Assembly: GCF_037976325.1 (NCBI RefSeq)
Contig: NZ_CP150265.1
Span: 4,583,501-4,647,500, forward strand
Origin: Paenibacillus sp. FSL K6-3182
GTDB taxonomy: Bacteria; Bacillota; Bacilli; Paenibacillales; Paenibacillaceae
DNA: 64,000 nt
Direction: 5' to 3'
A model generated the notes under the pieces. It searched no databases, was not told the DNA's origin, and saw only the letters and a list, made by a program, of their open reading frames with translations. Below, piece by piece: positions 20,239 through 28,966 of the stretch. Within the stretch, counting starts at the first letter, position 1; every line of letters starts with the position of its first letter. The position numbers and the translations under genes are program-made.

Positions 20239-20433
20239 TTAAGTCAGGATGTTCTTGACTCTCCCTACTTGCCCATCAGCCAGTCTCACTTTAATGCCAT
20301 GAGGGTGCTTAGGCGAATTCGTCAAAATATCTTTCACTACACCTCGTGTCAGCTTTCCAGTCCGTTGATCCTGCTTCAAAACAATGTCTACCGATAGGCC
20401 CGCTTTGATCGCGGAGCGCTCTGTTCCATTCAT
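20239..20433 (-). CDS. YwbE-family small protein
   Basis: A 64-residue protein beginning MNGTERSAIKAGLSVDIVLK and containing TGKLTRGVVKDILTNSPKHP and HGIKVRLADGQVGRVKNI, the YwbE/DUF2196 pattern. It is a small beta-rich domain of unknown role. ATG 20433 is preferred because the ATG at 20442 directly abuts the AGAGGA site. Confidence 0.88.
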   Translation of the reverse strand: MNGTERSAIKAGLSVDIVLKQDQRTGKLTRGVVKDILTNSPKHPHGIKVRLADGQVGRVKNILT

Positions 20434-20560
20434 ATTTACCATTCCTCTGCTGCTCTAATGTCGGCTTTTAGCATAGCATAAGCAAAGTAAAGATGCACAT
20501 TATAAGGACAGCTGTTATACTTAACATCAAAAGATGTAAACGAAATGAGGAAATGTATTA

Positions 20561-22393
20561 ATGTCTAACGCATTTAACGCTTTGGGTATAATTCCCAAGC
20601 TAAGCGAATTGCTTCACCATGATGGAATTATCGAGCCGACTCCGGTTCAAAAGCAAGCGATTCCACTTCTGCTCAACGGGCAGGATGTTATTGCACAAGC
20701 TCAGACGGGCACAGGCAAAACGATTGCGTTTGCTTTGCCTATTTTGCAACGTATTAATATAGAGAAAGAACAAGTCCAAGCTCTCATATTAACTCCAACG
20801 AGGGAACTTGCGATTCAAATTACGAGCGAGCTCAAAAAACTTGTTCCCGCTGTTGGCGTAAGCGTGCTTGCTGCCTATGGCGGCCAAGACGTTGATGCTC
20901 AGATTCGCAAGCTGCAGCGCTCGCCCCATATCGTGGTTGCAACACCTGGTCGTCTTATCGATCATATGAAACGTGAAACCGTCAGCCTAGGCAAGCTGCA
21001 AATGCTTGTTCTCGATGAAGCGGATCAAATGCTTCACATGGGCTTCCTGCCAGATGTAGAAAGCATTATTTCACAAACGCCGAAAGCTCGTCAAACGATG
21101 TTGTTCTCAGCTACAATGCCTGATGCTATTCGCAAGCTGGCTGCTGATTATATGAAGACACCTGTCGATATTCGGGTACGCAGTACTAACGTCACACTCG
21201 ACAGCATTACACAAATCGTCTATGAAACAACGGATAGAAGCAAGCAGCAAACTCTCGTGCATTTGCTTGAGCGTCATCAGCCGTATTTGGCCGTTATTTT
21301 TTGCCGGACTAAAGTTCGCGCGAAAAAATTAAACAAGGAACTCCAAGAGATCGGCATCGAATCGGATGAGCTGCACGGCGATCTTACGCAAGCGAAGCGT
21401 GAGCAAGTAATGAAGCGCTTCAGAGATGCAAGACTGCAGGTGCTCGTAGCCACTGACGTTGCTGCTCGCGGACTCGATGTTGAAGGGGTTACCCATGTTT
21501 ACAACTACGACGTTCCACAAGACGGCGAGCTGTATATTCACCGTATTGGCAGAACAGGTCGCGCTGGGCAAGATGGCGCAGCCATTACACTCGCAACTCC
21601 TTATGACAAAAACCATTTGATTCTTATTGAACAAAGCATAAATGCTAAGCTTGCACGCCGTGCGATTGACAGCGAAGGCAACGAAACATCTGTACGCGCA
21701 CAATCCGGCGATCGTCCAGAGAGAACACGCAGTGCAGCTGGCAAAAGCAGTACACGCGGCGGAAGCAGCAAGCCATCCGAGGGTGGACGCCGCGGCGGTC
21801 GTGACCGTTCTGCTCAAGGTGATCGCAATGCGAAGCCAGGCGGACGCAGAGGCCAACGCGAGACCGTTCGTCCTAATGCTGGCAAACGTACAGGCAGAAC
21901 AGCTGAGATTCGCGGTCAAGCTTCCGAAGCAGCTGGCGAGAGCACAGGCTGGTCAGCCAACCGTGGGGACCGATTCGAATCCGCAAGCCCTGCTCGCGGT
22001 AATGACCGTTCCCAAAGCCGCAGCAGTTCCACTCGCGGCGGTGATCGTTCCGAAAGTCGCGGAAGTTCAGCTCGCGGTGGCGAACGCTCCGAGAGTCGTG
22101 GCGGCTCAGCTCGCGGTGGTGCAAGCCGCACCGGCGGCTTCGGCAGTCCTCGCGGCGCAGAGCATGTAGCAGGCCGTGCCTCGTCCAAGGTGGATAGCCC
22201 TTGGGAAGCAGCGCGCAGTGATTTCAAAGCGAAAACACTAAATGAGCACGAAAACGGCCGTGGAACAGGCAAGCGCGGCAAATCATCGTCAGGCGGACGC
22301 AGCGGCTCACCTGCCGGCGGTCGCGGCAACAGTCCGCGTGGTGGCGGAAGCTCTTCGAGCAAACCGCGCGGTGGCGGCGGACGCAATCGGTAA
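20561..22393 (+). CDS. DEAD-box RNA helicase with long RG/S-rich tail
   Basis: ATP-dependent RNA helicase of about 610 residues. The core (1-365) has the Q motif (TPVQKQAI), motif I AQTGTGKT, Ia [30 protein letters not shown] and [12 protein letters not shown]. The tail (about 385-610) is very rich in Arg, Gly and Ser with many RGG and RG units, a likely disordered RNA-binding region. A second DEAD-box gene of the CshA type lies at 51510, so this is a paralogue and I give no symbol. A hairpin terminator follows. Confidence 0.95.
   Translation: MSNAFNALGIIPKLSELLHHDGIIEPTPVQKQAIPLLLNGQDVIAQAQTGTGKTIAFALPILQRINIEKEQVQALILTPTRELAIQITSELKKLVPAVGVSVLAAYGGQDVDAQIRKLQRSPHIVVATPGRLIDHMKRETVSLGKLQMLVLDEADQMLHMGFLPDVESIISQTPKARQTMLFSATMPDAIRKLAADYMKTPVDIRVRSTNVTLDSITQIVYETTDRSKQQTLVHLLERHQPYLAVIFCRTKVRAKKLNKELQEIGIESDELHGDLTQAKREQVMKRFRDARLQVLVATDVAARGLDVEGVTHVYNYDVPQDGELYIHRIGRTGRAGQDGAAITLATPYDKNHLILIEQSINAKLARRAIDSEGNETSVRAQSGDRPERTRSAAGKSSTRGGSSKPSEGGRRGGRDRSAQGDRNAKPGGRRGQRETVRPNAGKRTGRTAEIRGQASEAAGESTGWSANRGDRFESASPARGNDRSQSRSSSTRGGDRSESRGSSARGGERSESRGGSARGGASRTGGFGSPRGAEHVAGRASSKVDSPWEAARSDFKAKTLNEHENGRGTGKRGKSSSGGRSGSPAGGRGNSPRGGGSSSSKPRGGGGRNR
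22001..22117 (+). repeat. Three 39-bp coding repeats in the helicase tail
   Basis: Three tandem units of 13 codons: NDRSQSRSSSTRG, GDRSESRGSSARG and GERSESRGGSARG. They are degenerate at DNA level, so the expansion is not recent. They lengthen the RG/S tail of the helicase. Confidence 0.75.
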
Positions 22394-22404
22394 ACAACTT
22401 TAAA

Positions 22405-22460
22405 AGAAAGAGCGGTCAACACAGGAACTTATTCCCAGTGCTGACCGCTCTTTCTTTTTC
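22405..22460 (+). terminator. Terminator after the DEAD-box helicase
   Basis: GAAAGAGCGGTCA...TGACCGCTCTTTC stem followed by TTTTTC. It lies just past the helicase stop and also faces the minus-strand remnant downstream. Confidence 0.85.
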
Positions 22461-22472
22461 TATATCATTCCG

Positions 22473-22925
22473 TCAGGATCTTACTTCGTTAACCGTTAGA
22501 TCATACTGATTATTATTGCTAGTCAATGCCGCCTCATAATATCCTCTGCCGCAGCTAGTAGAATTGCATTGGCATTTATACGCGCCGCTGCATCCGCAAA
22601 CGTAAAATTTAGTTTTCGTAAATCCGGGATAAATATTAGTAAGCTTTTCATAAAAGGTATGAGCATGGTGAGTGAAAATAGCTATAACATTATTTCGCAC
22701 TTTGGATGGAATCGCATTAAAAAAATGATTCGTTTCTTCCTGGCTTATAACATGTGTTGGATCTACTGTAATTCCGCTTACCTTCAGCGGCCAATGGCAA
22801 TCAATAATATAATAATAGCTAGGGTCCAAATTTTTAAGCAGGCTTATGCTTGCAAAGCTGAATTTTCCAGGAACATTATCCAGCCATACATATTTCACAT
22901 TACCGTTCGTACCAGGAAAATTCAT
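22473..22925 (-). pseudogene. Remnant of a secreted metallophosphoesterase, N-terminus lost
   Basis: The open frame encodes about 150 residues that read like the second half of a calcineurin-like phosphoesterase: NVKYVWLDNVPGKFS, then YYIIDCHWPLKVSG, then NNVIAIFTHHAHTFYEKL and a Cys-rich YVCGCSGAYKCQC end. The first metal-binding motifs of the fold (DxH, GDxxD, GNH[DE]) are absent. The frame extends to 22985, but that part is translated from the terminator hairpin of the next gene, so it is not coding. No good start is present. I infer a 5' deletion; a short functional gene is possible. Confidence 0.5.
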
Positions 22926-22972
22926 CTGTCCAAAAACATCTCCTAAATACTTTACGAATATCCCAAAGAAAA

Positions 22973-23010
22973 AGGGCTGTTTCAAAAGTTTTCACTTTTG
23001 AAACAGCCCT
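22973..23010 (-). terminator. Strong terminator after the HAD phosphatase
   Basis: Perfect 17-bp arms AGGGCTGTTTCAAAAGT/ACTTTTGAAACAGCCCT with a 4-nt loop, then TTTTT on the minus strand. It ends the gene at 23020. Confidence 0.9.
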
Positions 23011-23019
23011 CTTGTTTAA

Positions 23020-23817
23020 TTAGCTCCAAGCGTGCTCATAAAGCGCTCTAGCCACGCCATCCTCGCTATTCGAAAGTGCAACTGCATTAGCTGCCAGCTT
23101 CACTTCCTCTGGAGAATTGCCCATTGCTATGCCCATGCCCGCAAATTGAAGCATCGTAATATCATTATGATAATTGCCGATTGCTAGAATTCGGTTGCGA
23201 TCAATGCCTTTAATTGCTGCAAGCTGCTGCAACGCTTTTCCTTTATTGGCTTCACTATGATGCACATCGATAAAAAAGTCGCCGCTCCGAATCGAATGAA
23301 GCTGCTTAGGCCATCCCGACCATTCCGTTTGCACGACATCCATCTGATCCTTCGTTCCAAAAACTGTGAATTTCACAAGGCCGCTAGGCAAGCCCAGGCG
23401 GAAATCATGAATCGATGGTTTAGCTTGAAAATGACCATACATCGCTTCCACTTCCGGCGTCATGCTCTCGACCATCATTTCAAACGCAGTATTCAAATCA
23501 AAATGAATGCCATTCTCGCGGCAATATTGAATAAAACGCAATAAATGTTCAGGTACCATATCGAATTGGTGAACAACGGAATGGTCGTCCGCATTTATCG
23601 TTGCTGCGCCGTTATGAGTAATCACCGTCCCGCTAAGTCCAAGCTCTTTCAGCACAGGAAGAGCGCCTGATGGTCCTCTCCCAGTACATAATACGATTTG
23701 AGCTCCGCGATTGGCAGCCTCATGTACCGACTCACGAATAGCTTTCGTCAGCACATGATCATCTGTAAGCAGCGTCCCATCCACATCTAAAGCAATTAAG
23801 TCATAATTAAGGCTCAT
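23020..23817 (-). CDS. Cof-type HAD hydrolase
   Basis: HAD-superfamily phosphatase of the Cof/IIB group, 265 residues. Motif I LDVDGTLL has the nucleophile Asp near residue 10. Motif II is around LCTGRG. The C-terminal lysine and acidic motif IV are in NKGKALQQLAA and AIGNYHNDITMLQFAGMGIAMG, with the usual GD-like position read as GN. Substrate is likely a sugar phosphate or cofactor, not determinable here. ATG 23817 follows GGAG. It has its own terminator. Confidence 0.92.
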   Translation of the reverse strand: MSLNYDLIALDVDGTLLTDDHVLTKAIRESVHEAANRGAQIVLCTGRGPSGALPVLKELGLSGTVITHNGAATINADDHSVVHQFDMVPEHLLRFIQYCRENGIHFDLNTAFEMMVESMTPEVEAMYGHFQAKPSIHDFRLGLPSGLVKFTVFGTKDQMDVVQTEWSGWPKQLHSIRSGDFFIDVHHSEANKGKALQQLAAIKGIDRNRILAIGNYHNDITMLQFAGMGIAMGNSPEEVKLAANAVALSNSEDGVARALYEHAWS

Positions 23818-23890
23818 GTCTCCACTCCTATTCCAAGCTCTGTAAGTGCTCTCTCTATCTTTTAATTACATCAAACACCAGATACAAAGT

Positions 23891-24643
23891 CTAATCAGTT
23901 TTCCGTTTATGTGAGCGCAGAAGCTCTAGTTCTTCTTCCGTCAGCTCCCGATAGGAGCCCTCTTCAAGAGTTTCATCAAGCTTAAGCGGGCCCATCGATA
24001 CTCTTTTCAAGTATACGACCTTTTTGCCGACAGCTTCAAACATTCTTTTCACTTGGTGGAACTTACCTTCCATAATGGTAAGGGAGATACTCGAAAATAT
24101 TTCATCATCCCGTTGTTCACGACTCTTGATGTGTAGCTCAGCCGGCATCGTAACATACCCGTCGTCTAATGCAACGCCAGCCAAAAAAAGCTGCTTGTCT
24201 TCTTCGCCAACATCGCCAAGAACCAATGCTTCATAGGTCTTCGCAACATGCTTGCGCGGAGACAACAGTTCATGAGCAAGCTGCCCATCATTCGTCAGCA
24301 GCAGCAAGCCAACCGTGTCTTTATCCAGTCGTCCGACTGGAAATGGATCTCGCTGCCGATCGGAGAGCTCAAGTAAATCGATTACCGTGCGTTCACGACT
24401 ATCTTCTGTAGCAGAAATAACGCCCTGCGGCTTATTCAACATGAAATAAACGACATCACGATACACGACAGGTGCGCCGTCAAAATAAACCTTTGCTGTA
24501 TCAGGGTCAACGATTAGTCCGCTGTCTTTCACTACTTTATCATCGACAACAACCATGCCGAGCTTCACAGCTCGTTTAATTTCGCTGCGCGTACCCAGTC
24601 CCATATGAGCGATTAGCTTGTCAATTCGAATACGTTTACTCAT
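23891..24643 (-). CDS. RsuA/RluB-family 16S pseudouridine synthase
   Basis: About 250 residues that isomerise uridine in rRNA. An S4 RNA-binding domain occupies the first 60 residues (MSKRIRIDKLIAHMGLGTRS). The catalytic motif PVGRLDKDTVGLLLLTNDGQ contains the active-site Asp. GKFHQVKRMFEAVGKKVVYL is the conserved end. RsuA-like enzymes modify 16S rRNA; the exact target is inferred. ATG 24643 overlaps the end of the upstream RNA methyltransferase gene by its sequence context, so the two probably form an operon. Confidence 0.92.
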   Translation of the reverse strand: MSKRIRIDKLIAHMGLGTRSEIKRAVKLGMVVVDDKVVKDSGLIVDPDTAKVYFDGAPVVYRDVVYFMLNKPQGVISATEDSRERTVIDLLELSDRQRDPFPVGRLDKDTVGLLLLTNDGQLAHELLSPRKHVAKTYEALVLGDVGEEDKQLFLAGVALDDGYVTMPAELHIKSREQRDDEIFSSISLTIMEGKFHQVKRMFEAVGKKVVYLKRVSMGPLKLDETLEEGSYRELTEEELELLRSHKRKTD

Positions 24644-24644
24644 T

Positions 24645-26300
24645 CTACATCCATCTCCATCCTGCAGGCAGTTCATTTTTGATCATTCCAGCGGCATATT
24701 TCCCCCAGCCTATCGGGAAACCGTCTGTGCAAACTAATATATATCCTTTTGAGGCGGCGCCAGCATGCACCGTTAATTCCGATTCATCAACAAACAAGGT
24801 TTCCCCTTTGAGATATCGAATCGTCTGCTCATCAGACGAGCTCCAATTAACGGAGCGCACGGCTTCATCTCGCTTTAGCCCCATGGCTAGCGGGTGTGAC
24901 GGTTCAAATCGACCTCGAATAGCTTCACCTACATACCAGCCGGCTCTAACCACGCGCAAGCCATCGAGCGATGGCAGTTCGGCAGGCTGAATATATACGC
25001 GAGAACCAAAGGCTACTACACGCCCTGGCCAGCTTCGTGCATTTATTGCAAATTGTTCTGCATACTGGTTCCACAGCTCAATTGGACTTGCTTCTTCCGT
25101 GAGGTTCATCGCGGCTCCATCACGACCACTCCCTGCCCCTTTCTTGTTTGCAGGGCGCTCCAATCCAGCGTTGGCCCAATCATTTCTCGTTTGCCGTTTA
25201 GCTGCGCGGCGCTCATCCCTATGATCTTGTTTCTTTTCTTGTCTTTTCCCGCTGCTTGGCACGACTTCACGTTTTAAGCTTCCGCCAGCAGACTGGACGC
25301 TCTGGCGCTTTACAGAAGCAGCAACCGCCGGCTCTTCTTCCATGATGCTTGTCCGCTCCCCGCTGCGTCTAAGGACAGCCGCATAATGACCTTCACCCTC
25401 GATTAAATGCGGCCATAGCCTTACCGTTCCTTGAATGGATTGCAGACGCTCTTCATCAAGCTGCGCCATGCCTTCTGCTAAATCCGCTCTGCCTGCCCTC
25501 CAGCCATGCTGAGGAGAAATAGCTTCAACAAAAAAATCTTCATGCTCGGCTAAAAACTGAGCCATTTGCTGCTCGTTCTCCTCCGGCGAGAACGTGCATG
25601 TCGAATAGACCATTCTCCCCCCAGGTGCCAGCATCGCTGCGGCATGCTGCATAATATCGCGCTGCATTAAGGAGCATTTTTCAATCGAGTGCTTCTCCCA
25701 TTCTGCGATCATTGAATCATCCTTGCGAAACATGCCCTCGCCGGAGCATGGTGCATCAATGAGAATACGATCGAACCATTGTGGAAAAACAGCGGCAATT
25801 GCTGCGGGCTCATCGTTAAGCACGACAGCATTGCGTACGCCGGCAAGCTCTATATTTTTGGCCAAAGCCTTTGTTCTTTCTCTAGCGTTATCATTCGTGA
25901 CGAGCACTCCGCTTCCTTGCAGCTTCCCTGCAATTTGCGTCGATTTACCTCCTGGAGCCGCGCATAGATCAAGTACGCGTTGACCAGGCTGAACGTCCAG
26001 CAGTTCTACCGGAGCCATCGCACTTGGTTCTTGAATATAATAGAGCCCCGCATGATAGTGCGGATGTTTGCCTGGCCGTTCGCCCTCTTTGTAATACAAA
26101 CCATCCGGTGCCCAAGGTATTTCACGCACCTCTTCGCCCATGTCAGATAGCTTTTTCCATTGCTCGACACCTAGCTTTAATCGATTGATTCGAAGACCGT
26201 ATACTCTCGGTGCATCATACGAAGACATAAAGCTATCAAACTCATCACCAAGCAGCTTTTCCATTTTTTCTGTGAAATTACGCGGCAAATTGCCGTTCAT
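24645..26300 (-). CDS. RsmB/NOP-family RNA cytosine methyltransferase
   Basis: SAM-dependent m5C methyltransferase acting on rRNA or tRNA, about 551 residues. The SAM site is VLDLCAAPGGKSTQIAGKL. The catalytic cysteines are in IDAPCSGEGMFRKD and VYSTCTFSPEENE. After about residue 300 comes a basic, low-complexity linker (SVKRQSVQ... to the KRQTRNDWANAG region), then a C-terminal PUA-like part around VRAGWYVGEAIRGRFEPSHP. This layout matches RsmF/YebU-type proteins. ATG 26300 follows AGGAGG. Downstream is the pseudouridine synthase, giving an RNA-modification pair. Confidence 0.93.
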   Translation of the reverse strand: MNGNLPRNFTEKMEKLLGDEFDSFMSSYDAPRVYGLRINRLKLGVEQWKKLSDMGEEVREIPWAPDGLYYKEGERPGKHPHYHAGLYYIQEPSAMAPVELLDVQPGQRVLDLCAAPGGKSTQIAGKLQGSGVLVTNDNARERTKALAKNIELAGVRNAVVLNDEPAAIAAVFPQWFDRILIDAPCSGEGMFRKDDSMIAEWEKHSIEKCSLMQRDIMQHAAAMLAPGGRMVYSTCTFSPEENEQQMAQFLAEHEDFFVEAISPQHGWRAGRADLAEGMAQLDEERLQSIQGTVRLWPHLIEGEGHYAAVLRRSGERTSIMEEEPAVAASVKRQSVQSAGGSLKREVVPSSGKRQEKKQDHRDERRAAKRQTRNDWANAGLERPANKKGAGSGRDGAAMNLTEEASPIELWNQYAEQFAINARSWPGRVVAFGSRVYIQPAELPSLDGLRVVRAGWYVGEAIRGRFEPSHPLAMGLKRDEAVRSVNWSSSDEQTIRYLKGETLFVDESELTVHAGAASKGYILVCTDGFPIGWGKYAAGMIKNELPAGWRWM

Positions 26301-26318
26301 GCTATTTCCTCCTGCCAA

Positions 26319-26608
26319 ATAAATAGCCTCTCAGCATTCGCCGAGGCATTCGTACACAAAGCTTAAGGATTCATTATACAACGCACGGAATAATGAAGCG
26401 CCATTAAAATTGTTGAAAAGTTAGACAAGCTCCGAAACGCTATTCGTTATTCAAAAATTGGTCGCATTCCTTAGCCGATTAATGGAATATACTTCCTTGC
26501 GTCTTTTTGACCATCTCGCCCATCTAACCTATGTAGCCTTCATGAAGCAAACAGCAATTATCGTTTAACAATAATACACGGCGAAAAAGCCATAAGGAGA
26601 TTATTCAT
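26319..26608. other. Intergenic region, divergent promoters expected
   Basis: About 290 bp between the minus-strand methyltransferase and the plus-strand Gmad2 gene. No open frame with a ribosome site was seen on either strand, and no hairpin with a T run. It must hold the promoters for both sides, but I could not assign one with confidence. Confidence 0.4.
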
Positions 26609-27337
26609 ATGAAAAAAATAGTAGTAGGTACAGTCGTAGCTTCAGTCATTGCCGGAGCAACCCTTATCGGGTTGATGACGAATTCGGTCAGCGATCGCAG
26701 CATCGTTCAAGCCAAGGAAAACGTAAACCAAATAACGCAGCAGCATGTGAAACAGCCCACTGCAAACATTAGCAACGACTCGTTCCGCATCATTGAAGCA
26801 GCCAAGCAAAGTTTAGTATTTGAAATTAATGGCGAAGCAAGCCTATTCGAAGGCACCTACCATTTCACAATCAAGCAAGGCGATAAAATCATCATGACTG
26901 ATTTTGGAACTGCTTCTGTAGGTGGACCGGAATGGGGTAAAGTGAATCAGACCATTATCGTTCCGGTAAATAAGTTGTCACTCGACAACCCGCTCCATAT
27001 CGAGCTATATGAAATTGATCAAGAGAGCGGCGAACAAGTTCGCAAAATCAACATGCCGCTAACGATGTACGCAAGCAGCAAAAAAGTCGATAACGAATCA
27101 TTTCGCAACCTGATGATCACTCCTGTATCCGTCGATTATTCCTTAAAGGGCGAGACTTTCAGAGGCACCTATAATTATACCCTAAAACATGGCGAAAAAG
27201 TGCTTGCCTCAGGTTTTGGAACAGCCTCTATCGGCGCACCTGACTGGGGCAAGGTTCCGTATGATTGGAACCGTCTGGGAGAGCATAACCAGAGCACGAC
27301 TATTACTCATAAGGAGGCCGACCGCCATTTCAATTGA
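26609..27337 (+). CDS. Secreted protein with Gmad2-like repeats, second one truncated
   Basis: A 242-residue protein with a signal peptide or anchor (MKKIVVGTVVASVIAGATLI). Two copies of a beta domain follow. The first spans about 65-155 (EGTYHFTIKQGDKIIM...FGTASVGGPEWGKV). The second starts near 165 (RGTYNYTLKHGEKVL...FGTASIGAPDWGKV). Both resemble the Gmad2 immunoglobulin-like domain of spore germination proteins. The second copy loses similarity straight after GKV and ends 35 residues later. It overlaps the next gene by about 11 nt. Role unknown; perhaps it senses or modulates the sigma pair downstream. Confidence 0.75.
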   Translation: MKKIVVGTVVASVIAGATLIGLMTNSVSDRSIVQAKENVNQITQQHVKQPTANISNDSFRIIEAAKQSLVFEINGEASLFEGTYHFTIKQGDKIIMTDFGTASVGGPEWGKVNQTIIVPVNKLSLDNPLHIELYEIDQESGEQVRKINMPLTMYASSKKVDNESFRNLMITPVSVDYSLKGETFRGTYNYTLKHGEKVLASGFGTASIGAPDWGKVPYDWNRLGEHNQSTTITHKEADRHFN

Positions 27338-27848
27338 AATTGAACTTGTAAAAAAAGCGATAGCCGGCGATGACGAAAGCTTCTCCAAGTTGATCGCGAG
27401 TCGGCAGGATCGGCTCTACCGAATCGCCTATACTTATGTTCGCAACAAGGACGATGCTCTCGAAATTGTACAAGAAACCATATATCGCGCCTTTATTTCT
27501 GTCAAAAAAGTGCGTGAGCCGCAATACTTTCATACGTGGCTAACAAAGATCGCCGTCAATTATGCGCTTGAATATATTCGAAAAGCGAAAAAAACAGTCT
27601 ATATCGACAACGATTATGAGGCTGGTTACGCTCCTGAACGAACCGAAGAGCAAATCGATCTGCATCAGGCACTCGACAGTCTTGACGAGAAGTCCAAAAC
27701 GGTGATCATCCTTAGGTATTTTGAAGATTTGCCCTTAAAAGATGTTGCTGAAATTGTCGATATGTCGTTAAGCTCGGTGAAATCGATCGTCTACCGGGCT
27801 TTAGCAAAGCTGAATATTCATCTAAACGAGGGGGAAGACGATGAGTAA
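27327..27848 (+). CDS. ECF sigma factor (SigV-like), apparent ATT start
   Basis: Sigma-70 family protein of 173 residues with region 2 (YRIAYTYVRNKDDALEIVQE, FHTWLTKIAVNYALEYIRK) and region 4 (LDEKSKTVIILRYFEDLPL, then VDMSLSSVKSIVYRALAKL). It most resembles SigV-type factors. AAGGAGG (27311-27317) is followed 9 nt later by ATT 27327, giving XSIEIELVKKAIAGDDESFS. There is no in-frame ATG, GTG or TTG at a proper distance. The only upstream in-frame ATGs (27189, about 27258) lie inside the Gmad2 gene. I infer an ATT start, or a mutated ATG. It overlaps the anti-sigma gene by 8 nt. Confidence 0.85.
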   Translation: MSIEIELVKKAIAGDDESFSKLIASRQDRLYRIAYTYVRNKDDALEIVQETIYRAFISVKKVREPQYFHTWLTKIAVNYALEYIRKAKKTVYIDNDYEAGYAPERTEEQIDLHQALDSLDEKSKTVIILRYFEDLPLKDVAEIVDMSLSSVKSIVYRALAKLNIHLNEGEDDE

Positions 27849-28791
27849 CCGAATGGATTTATTTAAAAAAACATATAATGAAATCGATATTCCCGATCAG
27901 CTTGCTTCCATTGCCGATGCAGCTATTCAAAGAGGCAAAATCGAGCGCAAGCGCACGAAACAAGCAAACTCAATCCGCTGGGTGAAACGTGTAGTTGCTG
28001 GTGCAGCAGCCCTATTTATTCTTTTTACAATCAGCATTAATACGATGCCCACTTTCGCTAGCAGCTTAGAAAAAATACCTGGACTTGGCCAACTCGTGCG
28101 TACTTTGCAATTTAACAAAGGAAGCGCAGGTGGCGGTACAATTACGGACTCCACTGCTATTAATGTCATTTCACTCGAGAAAAAAGGCGATCTTGAGCAT
28201 ATTGTCATTCATTTTCAGCAAAACAATAAAGATCAGCAAATGACGAATTCTTTTAGCGTAAACTATAGCCTATATCCTAAAACGATGACTTTTTCAATTG
28301 GCGGTGTTAGACGCTTCTCAGCCGAGAAGGACTTAGCGGAGCTAAAGAAAAGCAGTTTAATCGCGGACGCATATCCATTAATTTCGCTCGACGACTCGCT
28401 GGTTCGCTTTAACATAACATTTAAGAACAATATAAGTTACGAGGTCAAGGAATATAAAGAACCGGCACAAGTAGTTCTTACGATAAAGCGGGACTCTGCA
28501 GAAACCGATCTTCCCACCGTTTATTCGCTTCGTACCGCTTCTTCCGCATTCGGAGAAACGCAAGGCATTTACGAAGAAATGTTAGCAGGCCTTGAAGGAG
28601 TACGAACGCTTAAAGATCAACAAGGGGGTTACTTTGTCGAAGCTGGATATTATAGCAGTGAAGAAGCCGCTATGGGAAAAATGCAGGAAATAGTTAAAAC
28701 CTATGGCATCTCTGACCATTCGTTATACATTGAACAGAGAGAAGCCATGCAAGATCCCCAAGCAATTAACGCCAGATCAGACAACCAGTAA
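27841..28791 (+). CDS. Anti-sigma factor-like membrane protein (DUF4179-like)
   Basis: 316 residues. A short cytoplasmic N-terminus (1-45) would bind the sigma factor. One transmembrane segment lies at about 50-70 (VVAGAAALFILFTISINTMP), followed by the DUF4179-like stretch FASSLEKIPGLGQLVRTLQF. The outer domain is about 220 residues. It overlaps the sigma gene, so co-translation is likely. Near the C-terminus GYFVEAGYYSSEEAAMGKMQ looks like a SPOR-like beta-alpha segment, which I note without proof. Confidence 0.8.
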   Translation: MSNRMDLFKKTYNEIDIPDQLASIADAAIQRGKIERKRTKQANSIRWVKRVVAGAAALFILFTISINTMPTFASSLEKIPGLGQLVRTLQFNKGSAGGGTITDSTAINVISLEKKGDLEHIVIHFQQNNKDQQMTNSFSVNYSLYPKTMTFSIGGVRRFSAEKDLAELKKSSLIADAYPLISLDDSLVRFNITFKNNISYEVKEYKEPAQVVLTIKRDSAETDLPTVYSLRTASSAFGETQGIYEEMLAGLEGVRTLKDQQGGYFVEAGYYSSEEAAMGKMQEIVKTYGISDHSLYIEQREAMQDPQAINARSDNQ

Positions 28792-28865
28792 TATCCAATA
28801 TTTTATCCATCTATTTCCTTTCATTCTCTAAATCCGAATGTTGTATGACATTGATGTTCAAGCTC

Positions 28866-28895
28866 TTACATACCAATACGGATTTGTTATATAAT
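28866..28895 (+). promoter_or_regulatory. Candidate sigma-A promoter of the thioredoxin/PCYCGC operon
   Basis: TTACAT (28866-28871), 18 nt, then TATAAT (28890-28895), about 70 nt before the ATG at 28967. The -10 is perfect and the -35 partial. Confidence 0.5.
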
Positions 28896-28966
28896 ATATT
28901 TAAGTAAGGACATGCTGTTCTTTCATAGCTTGTCCACTTAAACCTGTTTCGGAGGTAGTTGCTTAC

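Noticed and set aside
22001..22117. Tandem repeats as a CRISPR array
   Set aside because: Units are contiguous 13-codon coding repeats without spacers, in the helicase tail.
22973..23010. Perfect 17-bp inverted repeat as the end of a mobile element
   Set aside because: Short loop, T run and place at a gene end fit a terminator; no transposase or target duplication nearby.
27189..27326. Upstream ATG as start of the sigma factor
   Set aside because: It lies inside the Gmad2 coding frame and the extension has no sigma-like residues; the ribosome site is at 27311.
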